From positions 1 to 43,128 of IMG/VR virus record IMGVR_UViG_3300047994_000120: a stretch of 43,128 nt of DNA, one strand, 5' to 3'. The first letter of the stretch is position 1, and every line of letters begins with the position of its first letter. The notes beneath the pieces are model-generated. The model worked only from the letters and a program-made list of their open reading frames with translations. It was not told where the DNA came from and made no database searches. The translations under genes were made by a program, and so were the position numbers. Below, piece after piece: positions 1 to 8,754 of the stretch. The stretch is from a virus.

Positions 1-127
1 CCCCCACCGTCGATCTCACCCCCTTCGCAGCCTCCCGTTTCGGCTGATCTCCCAAAACCTGTCAAGCCCCCAAATCTCTGCAAATCCCCGCAACCCTCTC
101 ATTCCAGATCAGATAAATCTCCCTCCC
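1..127. other. Left flank, probably host DNA
   Basis: No gene is visible. The stretch is C-rich intergenic-looking sequence lying left of the repeat cluster taken here as the prophage left end. The boundary at 127/128 rests only on the TG dinucleotide (TGTGG) just outside the repeats. No 5-bp target duplication could be matched at the other end, so part of this stretch could still be phage. Confidence 0.35.
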
Positions 128-193
128 TGTGGCCGACAAACTTATTTGGCACCACTCCGCAAACTTATTTGGCACCAGTGGTGACAAATATCT
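128..193. repeat. Left-end repeat cluster, candidate transposase-binding sites
   Basis: Two identical 18-bp direct repeats (137-154 and 160-177, core ACTTATTTGGCACC) lie 23 bp apart. The second runs into a 25-bp palindrome at 166-190 whose arms pair at 11 of 12 positions, so a third, inverted copy (GGTGACAAATATCT, 180-193) is present. An almost identical GGTGCCAAATATCT (13/14) lies at 42947-42960, and its GGTGCCAAATA is the exact reverse complement of the left direct repeats. Mu-family elements begin 5'-TG and carry several transposase sites per end, inverted between ends; the TGTGG at 128-132 would suit a terminus. The palindrome also follows the stop of the last late gene (197-199), so a transcriptional role is possible, although no T-tract follows it. 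Confidence 0.55.
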
Positions 194-196
194 ATG

Positions 197-3169
197 TTAC
201 TGGACGGTTTGATGGGGGCCATCGCCACCGCCCGGCTCACCGGGAGAACCACCTCCTGCAGTGCCGCCGCCGCCCGATCCACCTGATCCGGTGTCGCCCG
301 ATCCGCCAGATCCACTACCGCCAGATCCACCCGATCCAGAGCCTCCAGATCCGCTGGTGCCTGAGCCGCTTGTGCCCAGCCACGGCGACGTAGGATTCGC
401 GCTGACAGGGGTGCCTCCCAGAGCTGCGGTTGCCGTGTCGCAAAGCAGCCCAAAAACACCCGACGATCCGTACCAGATATTGCCCTCGCCGTCCTCGAAG
501 CTGCAGTAGGAATTGTCGCCGTCGACAAAGCATTGTTTGACGCCATGCGCGGGGTGGCCACCGCCGTTGAGCTGGAAGCCGTTTGGTCCCGTCATGACCT
601 CCAGCGTCGCCGAGGGCATGCCTGCGAGAACCGGAATCTGACCGAGGTTCGCACCCGTTTCCGGCACCGGATAGAGGGTGATGTTTGTGGGCTGAACACG
701 GAACAGGCCAGGGTTCTGCTCAGCGCGGGCATCCCAGATCGAGAAGCCTCCGATCGCGAGCGTTTGGCCGTTCGGCAGAGGGCAATAAAACCAGCCGTTC
801 GGCATGACATTCCACGTCGCCATATTGTTCTGGAACGCGAAGATCATCGTCTGTGCTGAGCCTGGCCACTGATTTCCGTTGTCGTCGTTCAGAAGGAACA
901 AAACCGTGCCGTCCGCCTGGACGAATGCACCCACACCTTGCGTCGGCGAGCCGACCTCATAAGACTGTTTCGGGAACGCCAGCGCGACGGCCGTTGCGCC
1001 GGTGTAACCAGCCGGCAGCGGTGCAGGAGGATAGTTCGGGCCGCCACCGATCACGACACCGCCAAGACCCTTGCCAAAGATGATCTTTTCGCCGCCTAAC
1101 AACGTCAGCTCGACAAACTGGAAGGGTGTTGGATTCGCACCCGACGAAGTGACCGTCGATACAGTTGCAGAGTTCTTTGTGCGCCAGGCGATCGCGCACC
1201 AGTTCACGTCGCCAACCCACTCGGTGCCGGAACCATCGTTGTAGATCATCGCGAGTTTGCGGGTAGCGTAGGCGTCACAGTCGGTGACGTAGTGGAGGTG
1301 GGCCTGGCCGTCGACGAAGCCCTGGGGTGATGCCCAGCAGATCATGTTCGCCTGGCTAAAGCCCGAGGGCATTTGGAAGGATTCACTGTCGGCATTCGTA
1401 CCTGTGAAGAAGATGGCTTCGCCATCTGCAAGCGGAATTATGGTTCCAGTCGTTCCACCTGGAAGCAAAGGAACGTCCGGCCAGCCAGGCTCAGCGAACG
1501 GCACGTCGTCAGGATAGTTCGCATCGCTGTAAGGGCGCAGCGAAAGCTCCACGCTGCCGGCGACAGGAGTTCGATCACCGGAGACTCCAGAGCTGTCAAG
1601 CAGCGTGATCGGCGTCTTCATCACTTCGTACAGACCCGCATACGTGGTGGTGAGTGTGTCGTCGATAGCGACGATGTCACCAGGCTCGATCAGGATCGCC
1701 AGCGCGCCCGATCCATCTACGTCTTCTGCGAAGAGCGGAGCCTTTAAGGTCGCTGCAATCGGACTTATATACGGCTGCACATCCGGTCCCAATGCTACGG
1801 CACGTTGCCAGTTGCTTACCCTCGCCACTTGATCCCAGGTCGAGTTCGCGAAGTCCGTAGGAGAGAGCACACGGTTGCGCTGGCGCGGGATGCCGATTCC
1901 GACAGCACCTTTTGCAAGCTGATGGGCCTTGTGCTGGAACTGTGGAGAGCGAGCTTTGAAGCGGCTGTAGCGGAAGCCGATGAGCCCACCGACAGAGCCC
2001 ACGGCAGCGGGATAGTTGCTGCCCCGCGACTTCAGCGTCATCTGGTACACGTTGCCCAGGCCATCCGGAGCAGGCACGCTGTCCACTTGCCAATAGGTGT
2101 CGTACTTCGTGCCGGTTTTACCGATCAGAACGTAGTCTCCACCCGTCGCGCAGTGGGGTGCCACCGTTGTGACTACAGGCGCGGCGAGATCAGGAGCGTT
2201 GATGGAAGCGATCGTCGCGAAAGCTGGAGCGAGAAGGTCCTTGAAGTTCGAAACGTAGGTGTTGGGCGCGGCCTTCAGATCGGCATCGGTATGCGTGAAC
2301 GAGTCCGAGTTCTGCCGGCTGAAATGGAAGACGCTGGCGCGAGGCCGATCCGCGACGATGGAGAACTTTCCGGAACGTTCGCGTTGATAGCTCCGGCAGT
2401 TGGTCAGGAGCTGAGTGACACAGGCCTGCAGCGTGGTCTGCTGGGTGAAAGAAACATCGCTCGTAAACCGAGGGCGGCCGGTCGACGGAAGGATCTCGTC
2501 GAAGTAGGCGGCTGAATCAGCGAGTGCCGACCAGTCGAACCTCGCCTTCACGGCGGCCGGTAGATCCTGCGCTCCAGCGATGGAGTCGATCAGGTACTCG
2601 GGAAAGAGCTTGCGACGGCATAACAGATCAACGTACTGCCAGACGGCGTTGCGACTAAAGGCATAGCCCGTCATATTGCCGCTGTCATCGAACAAGCGGC
2701 AGCGCGTCGTGCGCCAGAGACCGATCGGATTGATATCGGCCCACACCGTGGAGTCGTTCTGATTCTGGTTGGGCGGGTTATTGATGAGCTGCTTCAGCTG
2801 GATCGCATAGTAGGCCCAGCGGTTGTAGTGAAGCACCTGCTGGCCGGAGAGGAGGTTGAGCCAGAAAGCATCCACGCCCTGGTCATTGCCGGTCGAGACC
2901 GGTACCTGGCCTGAGCCAACGACGGAGTCGCAGCCCGGATGGAAGTGGAGCTGGGTCAGGTTATCGTTTTCGTTCTGGTACAGAAGACGGCCGAGGCCGG
3001 TGTCCCACATCTCATCCAGGCCGTCCCACTCACCTTCAGCCAGCAGCCAGAAGCCAATGCGCGTGAAGTCGAGGTTATCGTTGCCCGTGTCTTCAAGCAT
3101 GCGGCTCTGAATCTTCTGTCCGGTTGCCCAGGCCAAGCCATAAGAGAGTGGTGCCACTGAGTTCGCCAT
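197..3169 (-). CDS. Tail tip / receptor-binding protein with Gly-Ser-rich C-terminus
   Basis: This is a 990-residue protein, the last gene of the late operon and directly downstream of two tail-tip genes (TAG stop then ATG, no gap). The N-terminal ~450 residues look like a tail hub or tip scaffold. The middle is beta-rich with repeated Gly/Pro/aromatic blocks, and the final ~60 residues are almost pure Gly, Ser and Thr. Its position after the tape measure, distal-tail-like and Cys-rich tip proteins is where siphophages place the central fibre or receptor-binding protein. I do not recognise a named family across its whole length. The tail-tip role is inferred from position and size; the low-complexity end is seen directly and could be a flexible tether. 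Confidence 0.75.
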   Translation of the reverse strand: MANSVAPLSYGLAWATGQKIQSRMLEDTGNDNLDFTRIGFWLLAEGEWDGLDEMWDTGLGRLLYQNENDNLTQLHFHPGCDSVVGSGQVPVSTGNDQGVDAFWLNLLSGQQVLHYNRWAYYAIQLKQLINNPPNQNQNDSTVWADINPIGLWRTTRCRLFDDSGNMTGYAFSRNAVWQYVDLLCRRKLFPEYLIDSIAGAQDLPAAVKARFDWSALADSAAYFDEILPSTGRPRFTSDVSFTQQTTLQACVTQLLTNCRSYQRERSGKFSIVADRPRASVFHFSRQNSDSFTHTDADLKAAPNTYVSNFKDLLAPAFATIASINAPDLAAPVVTTVAPHCATGGDYVLIGKTGTKYDTYWQVDSVPAPDGLGNVYQMTLKSRGSNYPAAVGSVGGLIGFRYSRFKARSPQFQHKAHQLAKGAVGIGIPRQRNRVLSPTDFANSTWDQVARVSNWQRAVALGPDVQPYISPIAATLKAPLFAEDVDGSGALAILIEPGDIVAIDDTLTTTYAGLYEVMKTPITLLDSSGVSGDRTPVAGSVELSLRPYSDANYPDDVPFAEPGWPDVPLLPGGTTGTIIPLADGEAIFFTGTNADSESFQMPSGFSQANMICWASPQGFVDGQAHLHYVTDCDAYATRKLAMIYNDGSGTEWVGDVNWCAIAWRTKNSATVSTVTSSGANPTPFQFVELTLLGGEKIIFGKGLGGVVIGGGPNYPPAPLPAGYTGATAVALAFPKQSYEVGSPTQGVGAFVQADGTVLFLLNDDNGNQWPGSAQTMIFAFQNNMATWNVMPNGWFYCPLPNGQTLAIGGFSIWDARAEQNPGLFRVQPTNITLYPVPETGANLGQIPVLAGMPSATLEVMTGPNGFQLNGGGHPAHGVKQCFVDGDNSYCSFEDGEGNIWYGSSGVFGLLCDTATAALGGTPVSANPTSPWLGTSGSGTSGSGGSGSGGSGGSGSGGSGDTGSGGSGGGGTAGGGSPGEPGGGDGPHQTVQ

Positions 3170-3832
3170 CTACCAGGCCCTCGCTCTGTTGATCGTCGTG
3201 GTGAGCGTCGCTGCTGCAGCGGAGGGATTGTTCACCTCGAAGGCGGTCTGGATACCCACGAAGCGCTCCACCACCTGGCAGCTGGAGTAGGTGTAGAGAC
3301 ACTCCGTATCGCCGGCCGCGCTGCAGCGTGCCTCGCCCCAGTTGAGCTGGCAAGTCTCGCTTACCTGCTGGTTGGGTGTGTCGTCAGAGCCCGCGAAGAG
3401 CTGCTGCAGATTGAGCTGCACTACTGTGCCGGCGTCGCCGCAGGATAGCGTCCCATGCTGCTCGATCCACGCGAACTGAAGGTCGACCGAGTAGTAACGG
3501 AAGACAAACAGCGATCCCTCCAGCGTCGACTTCCGCATGATGCGTTCGAAGTCGCGCTGAAGCACATCGCCCGAGACGTTCTGCACCATCAAGGTGCCCG
3601 TGTCGGTGATCGTGGAGCGGTTGTAATTCAGGGTGCCGGTGCCCATCAGCCAGGCCGTGTAATCCACCGTCGCTCCGCCAGCTGCAGGCGGAATTACAGG
3701 GACGATGTTCCGCAGTCTACGGTTGCTCCAGTAGTAGGTGTCGCCGCTCGGTGTTTGCACATCGAGCAGCAGCGCTGGAGCTATACCAGAGCGTGCGCGA
3801 GAAGCCCCACCACCGGGCGGAATCGTCCTCAT
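3170..3832 (-). CDS. Tail-tip protein, DUF2163-like Cys cluster
   Basis: This 220-residue protein overlaps the upstream gene by four bases (ATGA) and abuts the tail-tip gene. The N-terminal ~150 residues are beta-rich and resemble hub-type tail proteins. The C-terminal third carries a cluster of cysteines around CQLNWGEARC and CLYTYSSCQV, followed by an ERFVG segment. This recalls the C-terminal domain of the DUF2163 / BR0599 phage tail proteins, which use such cysteines for metal or disulfide stabilisation. The family match is from memory of the motif pattern. A structural role in the tail tip is well supported by context. Confidence 0.7.
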   Translation of the reverse strand: MRTIPPGGGASRARSGIAPALLLDVQTPSGDTYYWSNRRLRNIVPVIPPAAGGATVDYTAWLMGTGTLNYNRSTITDTGTLMVQNVSGDVLQRDFERIMRKSTLEGSLFVFRYYSVDLQFAWIEQHGTLSCGDAGTVVQLNLQQLFAGSDDTPNQQVSETCQLNWGEARCSAAGDTECLYTYSSCQVVERFVGIQTAFEVNNPSAAAATLTTTINRARAW

Positions 3833-4662
3833 CGCATCACCTCAAACTTATCCAGCAGCATCCCATTGCCAGAAGACGCTAGGTTCTTCGTTGCTGGAAG
3901 GATGAGTTGCACACGGTGGATGTCGAGCGCCATTGAGGCATTCTCATAGACAATCGTCACACCCTGCTCGGCAGCGTTATAGAGGTCGATCAGTTCGATG
4001 AAGACGCCGTCGACGTAGAGATTCACCTGGCCGTATTCCGGGCCGACACCGGCCCACAGGCGGAAGCCATATCCGCGATATTCGTGAGTCGCCCAGTCAC
4101 CGGCCGCTGGCGCAAGATTCTGCAGCTGGCGGGGTCGAGGGCCGAGCGAGCCGCTGTCGTCAGCGACGGCAGGGGGACGCACCCAGTTGCCGGAGTTCAC
4201 CGCGGTACGCGCCTCACCGTAGTCATCGACAGGATATTGGAAGATCGCCCAGCGGTCCCAGTCGGAAGGGTATTCCAACATCGGGCAGCCGGGGATCTCC
4301 ACAAACGTCCACGACGTCGACGAGAAGCGGCCGTTCACATCGAAGGTCTGCGGCATGTCGCCTACGAAGTTGCCCACATAGTGACGCTTCGTATCCCAGT
4401 CGATGAAGGTGAAGAAGCCATCCTCGAACTGCTCGAAGAATCGCTTCAGACGGTCGGTGACCAGGCAATTGCGTCGGGTGTAGTTGAGCGTGTACGTGTG
4501 GCCGGTGTTGGCTGTTTCACGCTGGTACGGGCGACCGAACGCAGGCTTGGCGATCGCGAGGGTGCTCTTGCGCGTGCGCTGCCAACCGATGTTCGGATTC
4601 ATCGAATCCTTGAACTCAGGGTCGTAGCCCTTCCTGGGGTTGAGGATGTCGGTCTCAGACAA
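3829..4662 (-). CDS. Distal-tail-like protein
   Basis: This 277-residue protein lies directly downstream of the tape measure, overlapping it by 8 bases. The first ~130 residues have the look of a distal tail or DUF2460-like domain: a basic N-terminus, then FFEQFEDGFFTFIDWDTKRH and a beta-rich stretch ending FVGDMPQTFDV. The C-terminal half (about residues 180-277) contains YGFRLWAGVGPEYGQVNLYV and HRVQLILP and looks like a jelly-roll or lectin-type beta sandwich. A distal tail protein with an added carbohydrate-binding-like domain is the best reading. The first part rests on position and pattern; the second is inference. Confidence 0.65.
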   Translation of the reverse strand: MSETDILNPRKGYDPEFKDSMNPNIGWQRTRKSTLAIAKPAFGRPYQRETANTGHTYTLNYTRRNCLVTDRLKRFFEQFEDGFFTFIDWDTKRHYVGNFVGDMPQTFDVNGRFSSTSWTFVEIPGCPMLEYPSDWDRWAIFQYPVDDYGEARTAVNSGNWVRPPAVADDSGSLGPRPRQLQNLAPAAGDWATHEYRGYGFRLWAGVGPEYGQVNLYVDGVFIELIDLYNAAEQGVTIVYENASMALDIHRVQLILPATKNLASSGNGMLLDKFEVMR

Positions 4663-7600
4663 GGTCAGATCCTCCAGAGTTCTCCGCGTAGCTCGCGTTA
4701 TAGGCCCCGCGAACGCTGTGCTTGTTCGCCATCATCGCGTCGGCAAAGCTCTTCGTGTCGATCGCGTTGACGTGGTTGGTGTCGCCGTAATTGAAGGTAT
4801 GGCCACCGCCGCCGAAGGCCCCGTTCTGCATCGTGGAGCGGAACGCCGGCTGCATCTGCTGTGCGCCGTAGAAGCCAGCCATCTGCTGGCGATTTGCGCC
4901 TGCAAGCATGAGCCCTAGGGCATCACCATGCATGTCGGTGGCTCCCTGGTGCATCACAGTCTCACCGGCCTTCGCGTGGATGAAGCCTTCAGTGGAGCTC
5001 GTCGCGTAGTCGCCGAAGCCACGAATCAGGCCGCCGTCATGGAACTGCCCGGCGGTCATGCCGTACTGGCTACGCCCTGCCTTCTGCTCGCTGGTGAGCT
5101 TGTTCTGCGCCGCCGTAATCTCAGGCTTGATGCGGTTGTTGTACTCGCCAGTTCCTCCAAAGCCCCACTGCTTGGTGGCCTTCTTTGCCTCCATATCGAG
5201 CGAGGTGAGATCCGCGTAGGCCGACTGATAGTCCATCGATCCCATGCCGAAGTCGAGGCTGTCCTTCTCGATGCGTGGCCGCACCTGGGTCTTTTCATAC
5301 TGCTTTGCCTTCTCGGCTCCACCGAAACCGACGAGGCCGATGATGGCACCTGCACCCGCACCGATCAGAGTGCCAGCGGGACCGAAGAGGCTGCCGAGCT
5401 GTGCGCCGGCCGATGCGCCCGTCATCGCGCCGCTGAAGCCGCCATTGCTCTCCACCGCAGAGAACATGCCCATGCCGCCGCTGGCAGCAGTGCCAAACTG
5501 GCCCATCAGCTTGGAGCTGCTGGAGGAGTCGGCAGCCTGTGCGCTATGGCCGTCCTCATGCATCGCGCTGGAGGCACCATTGACGGTGCTACCCAGGCCT
5601 ACGACACTCTGCTCCATGCCGTAATACTTCTGTGCACTATCCAATGCCTGCTCGCCGCCATCCTTGGTGAGACCAGGAATCGCAGCGCCCACGGTCGTAA
5701 CGTCGCCCGTGCCGGGGATGCCCATAGGGCCAGCGCCAGTGATACCTGCATCGGTGGCTGCCGTAGGGGCAGTTGCATCGGGAAGGCCGAGCATGCCGTA
5801 GGGACCACCACCGCCGCTGCTCGTTGTGGAGTCAGGCAGGCCCAACATGCCCAGGCCACCGCCGCCGCCAGCTGCAGTACTCGACGTCGACGTCTTTCCA
5901 GTGACGCCCGTCGAGGTGAAGCTCGAACCGCTGATGCTGCTGGCAACGCGGCCGGTGCCCGAGCTGATACCAGCCACATTGCCGCCGCCGGAGACGCCAG
6001 GCATAACCAAGCCGCCCTCGGCCGCGCCGCCACCGCCGACGCCCATCGCGTGGCCGTTCACATAGACCGTCGTCGCAGTAACGGTCATCGACGTCATGGC
6101 GGCCTTCGCGGAATCGGCAGCAGAACCCACGCCAGGCATTCCTTTGCTACCGTGTTTGCCGAACATCGGCACATCGAAGATGCTGCCCTTCTTACCTCCG
6201 CCGAGACCTGCATTCGGGCCAGCGAAGTGGGTGAGCGCGGAGGCCGCATACTGCGATGCCATCTTCTCGCCCAGGGCTATTGCTGCGCCCTGCGGATTCT
6301 TCATGAATGGTTCGATCTCGCTGGCAAGACGATCGCGCTGGGCCTTTGCCTCCATTGCGAGTTGTTCATTCATCTCACGGGCGGCCGCCACAGTGCGACG
6401 ATTCGCATCGTCCTGGCTGAGCTCCTGAGAGTCCACCATCTTCTGATACGCCGCCACGCGGTCATCGTAGGCGGCGCGGATCTCCGCCTCTCGCTGCTGA
6501 GCTTGGGGGAGACTGCGAGCGGCAGCATCGCGCTCGATCTTCGCGGTTTCCTCCGAGTTCTTCTGTGCGAGGTCGCTGGTCTGGCTGGCCGTGCCGGCGT
6601 TGATCGCGGCAACGCCCTTTAGATAGGTGGGGTTGTTAGCGAAATGGTCTTTGCCGTAAACCTCTTCGGCTTTCCTTGCAAGATCGTCGAGCTGTTTCTT
6701 TCCCTCAGCAGTGATGCGCGCGAATCCCTGAACCTGCTTCTCAGCCGAGGTATTTGCCAGGCTAAGGACGTCATCCTGGAAGCGCTTGTCCGCTTCGGCC
6801 ATCTCTTCATTGGACTTGGCGTGGTTTGCAGACTTTTCCCGTTCGGCAGCAGCCTGCTTCTCTGCATCGCTGCCATAGGCATCGAACTTGCCCGACGCAA
6901 GATCATCGTCGATCTTGCTGTCATTGGCTCTGCTCCGAGCTTCGAGCTGAGGAATGGTACCGTGGACGCTAGAGAGAGCCGCCTCCCTTGCGTTGGCCAC
7001 GAGGGAGCGAGTAAGTTCATCGCTCGCCTTCTTCGCTTCCTTGTCGTAGCGCTCGTTGATGGCCTTGAGGGCTGAAGTGGATCCGCCGTACTCGCGAACG
7101 AAATCCGCGTAGGCCTGCTTCTTCTCAGCCATCAGAAGCTGGTAGCCCTTCAGGTCCGCATTGTTGGCCTCATTGTTCAGCTTCGCGATTGACTGGGCTT
7201 CTTGGCGGTCGAATTCCGTCTGCTTCGCAGCAGTCTCCGCGTCCGCAATCGAGTCGGCGCGTTGGCGGTCCTCGTCGCCCGCATTCTTTGCCACGTTGAT
7301 CTGGCTGTACTTGTCGCGGCCGCGATTCGCAATAGTGGCAGTGAACACCAAGTCCTGGTGGTTGTGACGCTGATCTTCACTGTCTTTGTCGTGGGCGAGA
7401 CTGTTCTCTCGAAGAGTGCGCGCCCGAACATCCTGCATTGCAGCGGCCTTCTTTGATTCGATCTCGATGTTCGCCATGACTTGCTTATGGCGATTTTCCT
7501 CCGCCTTGATCGTATCGTTGTCTAGACCCGCCTGGTCCTTATTGCGCGCGGTAGCAGTGAGCGACCTGGCTTTTGAATCTCGCGTGGCGTCGTAAGCGAG

Positions 7601-8299
7601 CTTCAGTATGCTGGAGGGATCACCCAACAGGGCCATACCTCCGCTAGGAGACTTTAGGAAATCCTGACCAATGGATCCCGCAATCGACTGCGGGAGCTTC
7701 GCGCGATAGGCGTCTAGGCCAGCCATATCGGTGCGAAGATTCGCGAGCGATGCCCGCACGTCCTCGATCGACTGTGTGTCCATGAACTTCTTCCCAGCGG
7801 CCTCCGCCATGTCCTGGTTGAACTTCTTGACCTCGTCGTCGGCCTCGAATATCTTCCTTCCTACCTTGTAGAACTCTTCTCCCAAAGCCACGCCGATCCC
7901 GATCGCTCCGAGCCCGATCATCGCGGTTTGCATGCTATTGAGGACGCCCATCACCAGCTGAGACTGGGCCATTGTCTTTTCCATGGAGCGCGGGATGTGG
8001 ATCCCGAACTCGTCGCGGAAGAGACGAACGCTATCGAGAGAGGTGAGGGCGTGCTCTCCCACATGATCCATCGCCGCCGAGCCAGCCGAACCAGCCGTCT
8101 TCGCTGCCACCGCCGTTGCGTTCAGCGCGGCCGTGGCCTGGCCAGCCCCGCCAGCGACGGCAGTCCCCATCTGCGTTCCAGACGTCGCTACGGCCTTGAT
8201 CGTCGTCTGCACCTTCGTGCCGGCAGCATCAAGCGAGCGGAAGCCTGTGACGGCTCCGCTCGCATCCATTGTCAGCTCGATTTTGACGACGTTTGCCAT
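4655..8299 (-). CDS. Tail tape measure protein
   Basis: At 1214 residues this is the longest gene in the window, and it lies just after the two tail assembly chaperone genes, the invariant position of the tape measure in long-tailed phages. Residues ~1-150 are Ala/Gly/Thr-rich with a hydrophobic segment near 130-155 (MIGLGAIGIGVALGEEFYKV). Residues ~160-660 are charged, Ala/Lys/Glu-rich and predicted helical. Then comes a long Gly/Ser/Thr-rich region and a second hydrophobic Gly-rich block (GTLIGAGAGAIIGLVGFGG). The protein sets tail length and is thought to enter the cell envelope during DNA ejection. By the usual rule of about 1.5 Å per residue it would suit a tail of roughly 170-180 nm. 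Confidence 0.92.
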   Translation of the reverse strand: MANVVKIELTMDASGAVTGFRSLDAAGTKVQTTIKAVATSGTQMGTAVAGGAGQATAALNATAVAAKTAGSAGSAAMDHVGEHALTSLDSVRLFRDEFGIHIPRSMEKTMAQSQLVMGVLNSMQTAMIGLGAIGIGVALGEEFYKVGRKIFEADDEVKKFNQDMAEAAGKKFMDTQSIEDVRASLANLRTDMAGLDAYRAKLPQSIAGSIGQDFLKSPSGGMALLGDPSSILKLAYDATRDSKARSLTATARNKDQAGLDNDTIKAEENRHKQVMANIEIESKKAAAMQDVRARTLRENSLAHDKDSEDQRHNHQDLVFTATIANRGRDKYSQINVAKNAGDEDRQRADSIADAETAAKQTEFDRQEAQSIAKLNNEANNADLKGYQLLMAEKKQAYADFVREYGGSTSALKAINERYDKEAKKASDELTRSLVANAREAALSSVHGTIPQLEARSRANDSKIDDDLASGKFDAYGSDAEKQAAAEREKSANHAKSNEEMAEADKRFQDDVLSLANTSAEKQVQGFARITAEGKKQLDDLARKAEEVYGKDHFANNPTYLKGVAAINAGTASQTSDLAQKNSEETAKIERDAAARSLPQAQQREAEIRAAYDDRVAAYQKMVDSQELSQDDANRRTVAAAREMNEQLAMEAKAQRDRLASEIEPFMKNPQGAAIALGEKMASQYAASALTHFAGPNAGLGGGKKGSIFDVPMFGKHGSKGMPGVGSAADSAKAAMTSMTVTATTVYVNGHAMGVGGGGAAEGGLVMPGVSGGGNVAGISSGTGRVASSISGSSFTSTGVTGKTSTSSTAAGGGGGLGMLGLPDSTTSSGGGGPYGMLGLPDATAPTAATDAGITGAGPMGIPGTGDVTTVGAAIPGLTKDGGEQALDSAQKYYGMEQSVVGLGSTVNGASSAMHEDGHSAQAADSSSSSKLMGQFGTAASGGMGMFSAVESNGGFSGAMTGASAGAQLGSLFGPAGTLIGAGAGAIIGLVGFGGAEKAKQYEKTQVRPRIEKDSLDFGMGSMDYQSAYADLTSLDMEAKKATKQWGFGGTGEYNNRIKPEITAAQNKLTSEQKAGRSQYGMTAGQFHDGGLIRGFGDYATSSTEGFIHAKAGETVMHQGATDMHGDALGLMLAGANRQQMAGFYGAQQMQPAFRSTMQNGAFGGGGHTFNYGDTNHVNAIDTKSFADAMMANKHSVRGAYNASYAENSGGSDLV

Positions 8300-8325
8300 T
8301 GGCTTCTAGATTCCCGGTTTCGCGG

Positions 8326-8754
8326 TTATCTCTTTATCTCCTTCCCGCAGTGATGACACGAGAACTGATAGACATCGTTGGGCATGCCGCAACCCCAGCA
8401 CGGCGGGTGGCTGCGTTGGAAGCGGTTGCGGGCGCGGCGGAGAACACTGAGGCCTTCGATCTCGACGGCTGTGTATTGCATCTCCGGTGCCAGCTCGCGG
8501 ACGCCATCAAGCCATACCAGGTACCGCAACCAGGAGAAGTAGCCCTCGGTCTGCGAGCGGCGTGGAAGCATCTCACGGATGGCCTCAGCCCGGAGCTCGT
8601 CGGGAGTTTCTTCGATCTCGCGGCGGTTGAGCTGGTACGCATATCCCTCTTCCAGGAACTCGTCGATCGCCAGCTCTAGGGCGGTGAGGTTGAGCCCGGC
8701 CTGGCGGAGCTGAAGCCGGCCGGGCTTTGCACTACTCGGCGTCGGTGTCGGCAT
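8326..8754 (-). CDS. Second tail assembly chaperone-like protein with zinc ribbon
   Basis: This 142-residue protein overlaps the end of the first chaperone gene by 23 bases in the +1 frame and precedes the tape measure. It has its own ATG with GGAG about 10 bases upstream, so it can be made independently. The body is helical. The last ~30 residues contain CWGCGM and CHHCGK, a clear CxxC…CxxC zinc ribbon that is unusual for a tail chaperone. In many phages the two chaperones are joined by a programmed frameshift; I see no convincing slippery run in the overlap. The chaperone role is inferred from position, the zinc ribbon is seen directly. Confidence 0.6.
   Translation of the reverse strand: MPTPTPSSAKPGRLQLRQAGLNLTALELAIDEFLEEGYAYQLNRREIEETPDELRAEAIREMLPRRSQTEGYFSWLRYLVWLDGVRELAPEMQYTAVEIEGLSVLRRARNRFQRSHPPCWGCGMPNDVYQFSCHHCGKEIKR

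Noticed and set aside
166-190. Palindrome as a rho-independent terminator of the late operon
   Set aside because: The stem is A/T-rich, has no T-tract after it on the minus strand, and shares its sequence with end repeats, so a transposase site is more likely.
4928-6622. Long plus-strand open frame (564 codons) opposite the tape measure
   Set aside because: It is the shadow of the Ala/Gly-rich tape measure and is composed mostly of His, Ala, Arg and Leu with no domain pattern.
8732-8754. Programmed frameshift joining the two tail chaperones
   Set aside because: The second frame is +1 relative to the first and there is no slippery heptamer in the overlap; the second gene has its own ATG and ribosome site.
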